From assembly GCA_031267615.1 (NCBI GenBank), contig JAIRYM010000048.1, positions 1 through 53,455 of the forward strand: a stretch of DNA of 53,455 nt. Direction: 5' to 3'. The first letter of the stretch is position 1. Each line of letters opens with the position of its first letter. A model generated the notes under the pieces. That model had not been told where the DNA came from. It worked only from the letters and a program-made list of their open reading frames with translations, and searched no databases. The translations under genes were made by a program, and so were the position numbers. The stretch is from Dysgonamonadaceae bacterium (GTDB lineage: Bacteria; Bacteroidota; Bacteroidia; Bacteroidales; Azobacteroidaceae). Shown piece after piece: positions 51,601 to 53,455 of the stretch.

Positions 51601-53455
51601 ACACAAAAGGCAATATTATTAATGATACTATTGATGTTGGCGATGTTAATCAATATATTACATCATATTCTAACTACGACGCTTTCGGCAATCCGCAAAA
51701 AATAACGACCTCTGCCAATGGCGTTTCCCGTTCTCAAACACTGACATACACGCCTTCGGGCAGATTCGTTAAAACACGAACAAACGACTTGCTCAACGAA
51801 ACCATAACATACCACTATTACGAAGAACGCGGCTTGCTGACGGCAGAAACTTCGCGACTTGGTTGGATATCTTATGGATATGACGCTTGCAACAGGCTTG
51901 TAGAAACACACTACCCTGACGGCACAAAGTCGGTAAATACGCTGCTTTGGGCAGCAAACAGAAGTGATAAACCTTTAGGTGCAAAATATTACAGTTACTC
52001 CGAAACTTCCGGTGAATCGCCTCTCACCGTCTGGTATGACGCTTTGGGACGCGAAATCAGGAGCGAATCCTACGGATTGAATCAAAAGAAAATCCAAATA
52101 AGCACGGAGTATAATACAAAAGGACAGGTATCAACTGTTTGGGGACCTTATTTTGAGAACGAAACGAGTATTAATGCAACGGATTATCTCTATGATTCAT
52201 ATGGCAGGATAAAAAAAATAACTGATGTGGAAGGGATAACGACATACACGTACAATGGTCTGACAACAACAGTCACAACGCCGTCTGGAAGTTCCTCGAC
52301 CACTGTCAATTCGGCGGGACTAACCACTTCACAAACCACTAACGGAAAATCAGTCGCATTTACTCATTACGCCAATGGACAGGTGAAAACCGCCACTCCT
52401 CAAGGTGGAACTGCTATTACAATGGAATACAACCTTCAGGGAAAAAGGACGAGCCTTGTTGACCCCGATGCAGGCACAGTAAAATCCAAATACGACGGAT
52501 GGGGACAGTTGCTCGTTGATTCACAGTATGTTCACAGCAAAACAACTCCAGTAGTTACAACATATAACTACACACAGGCGGGTTTGCTGAATTATATGCA
52601 GCGTGTTGGAAAACAGACACAAAGAACCGATTACATTTATGACAGTCTGAATCGTCTCAAAACCGTACGTATTGCCGGTCAACATTCACAAACTTATTAT
52701 TACGACAACTTTGACCGAATAATACAGTCGGTCGACAGCATAACAAACAGCACAGTCTTTAAACGTTCGACCGAATTTGACCAGTTAGGAAGAGTTTATA
52801 AACAGATTTATCCCGATGGCTTTACAGTAAGCAATATTTACGATCGAAACGGTTATCTTACTCACGTTAAAAAGTTTGACGATAACTCGCTGCTGTGGCA
52901 GGCAAAAGAAAGCAACGCCCGCGGACAACTTACAAAAACTCAGCAGGGCAGCAAAGAAACCATTTACAGCTTTAACGCCAAAGGATTTCCAGTGTCTATC
53001 GTTACTGCCGGAATTACCAACCTGTCGTATGTTTTTAATGCCAAAGGCAATTTATCTTCACGTAAAGACGGGATTAGCATATACAAGGATTCGATGTATT
53101 ACGATTCTATGAACCGCCTGACCAACTGGCATATCTATCAGGGTTCTACCATTACACAAAGCAATTCCTTAAGTTTTAATGCAACAACCGGCAATATTCA
53201 GTCTAAAACAGGCATTAGTACAGCGATGACTTACGGCGAAAACGGTAAACCTCACGCACTTACTTCTCTTGACCCTGTGAGCAGTTATGTTCCTGCCGGT
53301 CAGACGCTGACTTATACTGACTTCAGGAAAATCAAGACCGTAAGTCATAATGGGACGTCTTATTCACTTGTTTACGGTACAGACGAACAGCGCATAAAAT
53401 CTACTCATACAAAATCGGGAACAACAACATCAAAATATTATCTTGGCGATTACGA
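48699..53455 (+). CDS. Giant SpvB/VCBS/RHS-repeat surface protein (3' end outside window)
   Basis: At least 1585 residues in one uninterrupted frame; the stop codon is beyond the window. After a signal peptide (IIFLAICSVYTIAVFSQ) comes an SpvB-like block near 108-170 (GAATYTIPIECPEGIQGIQP, NSILGWGWNLSGIS). Six VCBS/FG-GAP calcium-binding motifs follow between ~400 and ~720: ADFNGDGRRDF, ADLNGDGLMDI, GDFNGDGKHEI, GDYNNDGKIDL, GDFNLDGKYDF and ADYDGDGRYDF. From ~900 onward are YD/RHS repeats (YDAFGNPQKITTSANG, YDACNRLVETHYPDGTK, YDSLNRLKTVRIAG, YDSMNRL). The window ends at YYLGDY, close to the RHS core end YLGDYE that often precedes a variable toxin tip. The order matches the Tc-toxin B/C and RHS cocoon proteins. 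Confidence 0.9.
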   Translation, partial: MKRHIIFLAICSVYTIAVFSQINTGETFNLSAPDSGNKTYIARESITLSPGFRYTATSENNFNAKIDKTLLFPPTEGKYINENGIIVNSAYEGAVVGSVAGQLDVSPTGAATYTIPIECPEGIQGIQPNLALVYNSQTGNSILGWGWNLSGISAITRTGKDYYHDSSAASVKLNVMDNLMLDGQRLYLISGTHFSANAEYRTEIESFSKIIYKYIDGYMGFEVTTKGGSKMEYGSSTDSYIEAQGSNVPLQWLLKKVSDRNGNYLNYEYYENTSNGECRLSKIKYTGNSAANLLPFSAIEFMYKARTDTITNYIAGKLIMEPKLLDYILVKTNNQILKKYSITYSTEGLYSQITSITEELSDGARYKPIKICWKDESVIYSKTGEEDSYLGLFEHITDLNPIFADFNGDGRRDFITVKDKVVKLYINYDFSGISFPKKTEFTVYGDNYKAVIPADLNGDGLMDIIGVTHAPNNTYRYNYYFFDGNSFSGVSGGFNTTVADNDYVIGDFNGDGKHEILIKSTEKLYDGTGTVIGSGGITDWGDELFSTFPNCLNLFDVTGNGKTNICIRTGNTGYVYEFNGSTFELLFSTSELSNKQDIYPGDYNNDGKIDLFVIKSNSSYGPYGYETFWLLSTGNSFVKKILPRLTLSEKTLKGFGGDFNLDGKYDFALVEYESRGISFYVKFKIGINNGSGFDFVSYTSNMPLNEREDWQKLDCADYDGDGRYDFTYHKYSDVWMNKSFDDTFFARIKSISNGFETHYVDYLPVTSRYIYNTEEQYSVNFPVTKTLFPFYVVQRLYDNIYYSISYYYKNIRTHKQGKGFLGFEKISATNSRNNQTVSSIYDYNHTYFNVYPAKQIVSVNTGNTTDTVSASVFSNNIIYFGGKRVFPYQSGQISTNYLTGLTTDVSIHNYDIYGNPDSVRTIRGNHTETKIFKYTDNGSWCNYLPQKITVKQQWDNDIITRISTFGYDTKGNIINDTIDVGDVNQYITSYSNYDAFGNPQKITTSANGVSRSQTLTYTPSGRFVKTRTNDLLNETITYHYYEERGLLTAETSRLGWISYGYDACNRLVETHYPDGTKSVNTLLWAANRSDKPLGAKYYSYSETSGESPLTVWYDALGREIRSESYGLNQKKIQISTEYNTKGQVSTVWGPYFENETSINATDYLYDSYGRIKKITDVEGITTYTYNGLTTTVTTPSGSSSTTVNSAGLTTSQTTNGKSVAFTHYANGQVKTATPQGGTAITMEYNLQGKRTSLVDPDAGTVKSKYDGWGQLLVDSQYVHSKTTPVVTTYNYTQAGLLNYMQRVGKQTQRTDYIYDSLNRLKTVRIAGQHSQTYYYDNFDRIIQSVDSITNSTVFKRSTEFDQLGRVYKQIYPDGFTVSNIYDRNGYLTHVKKFDDNSLLWQAKESNARGQLTKTQQGSKETIYSFNAKGFPVSIVTAGITNLSYVFNAKGNLSSRKDGISIYKDSMYYDSMNRLTNWHIYQGSTITQSNSLSFNATTGNIQSKTGISTAMTYGENGKPHALTSLDPVSSYVPAGQTLTYTDFRKIKTVSHNGTSYSLVYGTDEQRIKSTHTKSGTTTSKYYLGDY

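Overview
The window is chromosomal DNA of a member of the Bacteroidales. Four things point there: promoters of the Bacteroidetes type (TTTG, then 19-20 bases, then TAnnTTTGC) before many genes; gene families of that group (NVEALA peptide, 6-bladed beta-propeller lipoprotein, DUF6249, GH109, GTPase-deficient EF-G2, type IX secretion sorting domains); the gene order rplM-rpsI-rpsB-tsf; and close resemblance of AlaRS, GlgP, MurC, S1 and EF-Ts to Bacteroides proteins.

Layout. 1-8650: a C-terminal gene fragment, a broken secreted protein, a Tat-lipoprotein Gfo/Idh/MocA oxidoreductase next to mutL, a convergent PdxA-like gene that has lost its metal ligands, a eukaryote-type hexokinase, a GH109 (NAD-dependent alpha-N-acetylgalactosaminidase-like) protein and an unrecognised helical protein. 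8704-9081: a tandem array of 21-bp units. 9176-10735: an alanyl-tRNA synthetase gene that stops at the start of the editing domain. 10751-12175: an ECF sigma/membrane anti-sigma pair divergent from a DUF6249 membrane protein. 12265-19691: an MFS exporter, then a heavy-metal RND efflux cassette (His-rich membrane protein, adaptor, pump, outer-membrane channel). A copy of the MFS 5' end lies beyond the cassette, which suggests the cassette was inserted. 19792-25815: rubrerythrin, rplM-rpsI-rpsB-tsf and EF-G2.

26057-29986 is an AT-rich island bracketed by 24-bp inverted repeats. It contains two ~130-bp direct repeats of a decayed DDE transposase, the C-terminus of a LuxR-type regulator, an NVEALA peptide, a beta-propeller lipoprotein, a DUF1573 lipoprotein and a uvrB C-terminal fragment. 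After it come an OmpR-type response regulator/histidine kinase pair, alpha-glucan phosphorylase and tex. 37003-37643 holds two REP-like palindromes and a second 21-bp array of different sequence. 37644-45062: a phosphoethanolamine-transferase-like membrane enzyme, a FemAB-like/MlaE/MlaF operon, murC and rpsA.

45154-53455 is a surface-protein region: a CotH-kinase-like protein with a type IX sorting tail, a tail-fibre-like coiled-coil protein, a small type IX-sorted protein carrying one YD-like motif, and a very large SpvB/VCBS/RHS protein that runs off the window. The last three are tightly spaced and probably form one operon.

All family calls come from reading the sequence and recalling known families; no database search was run.
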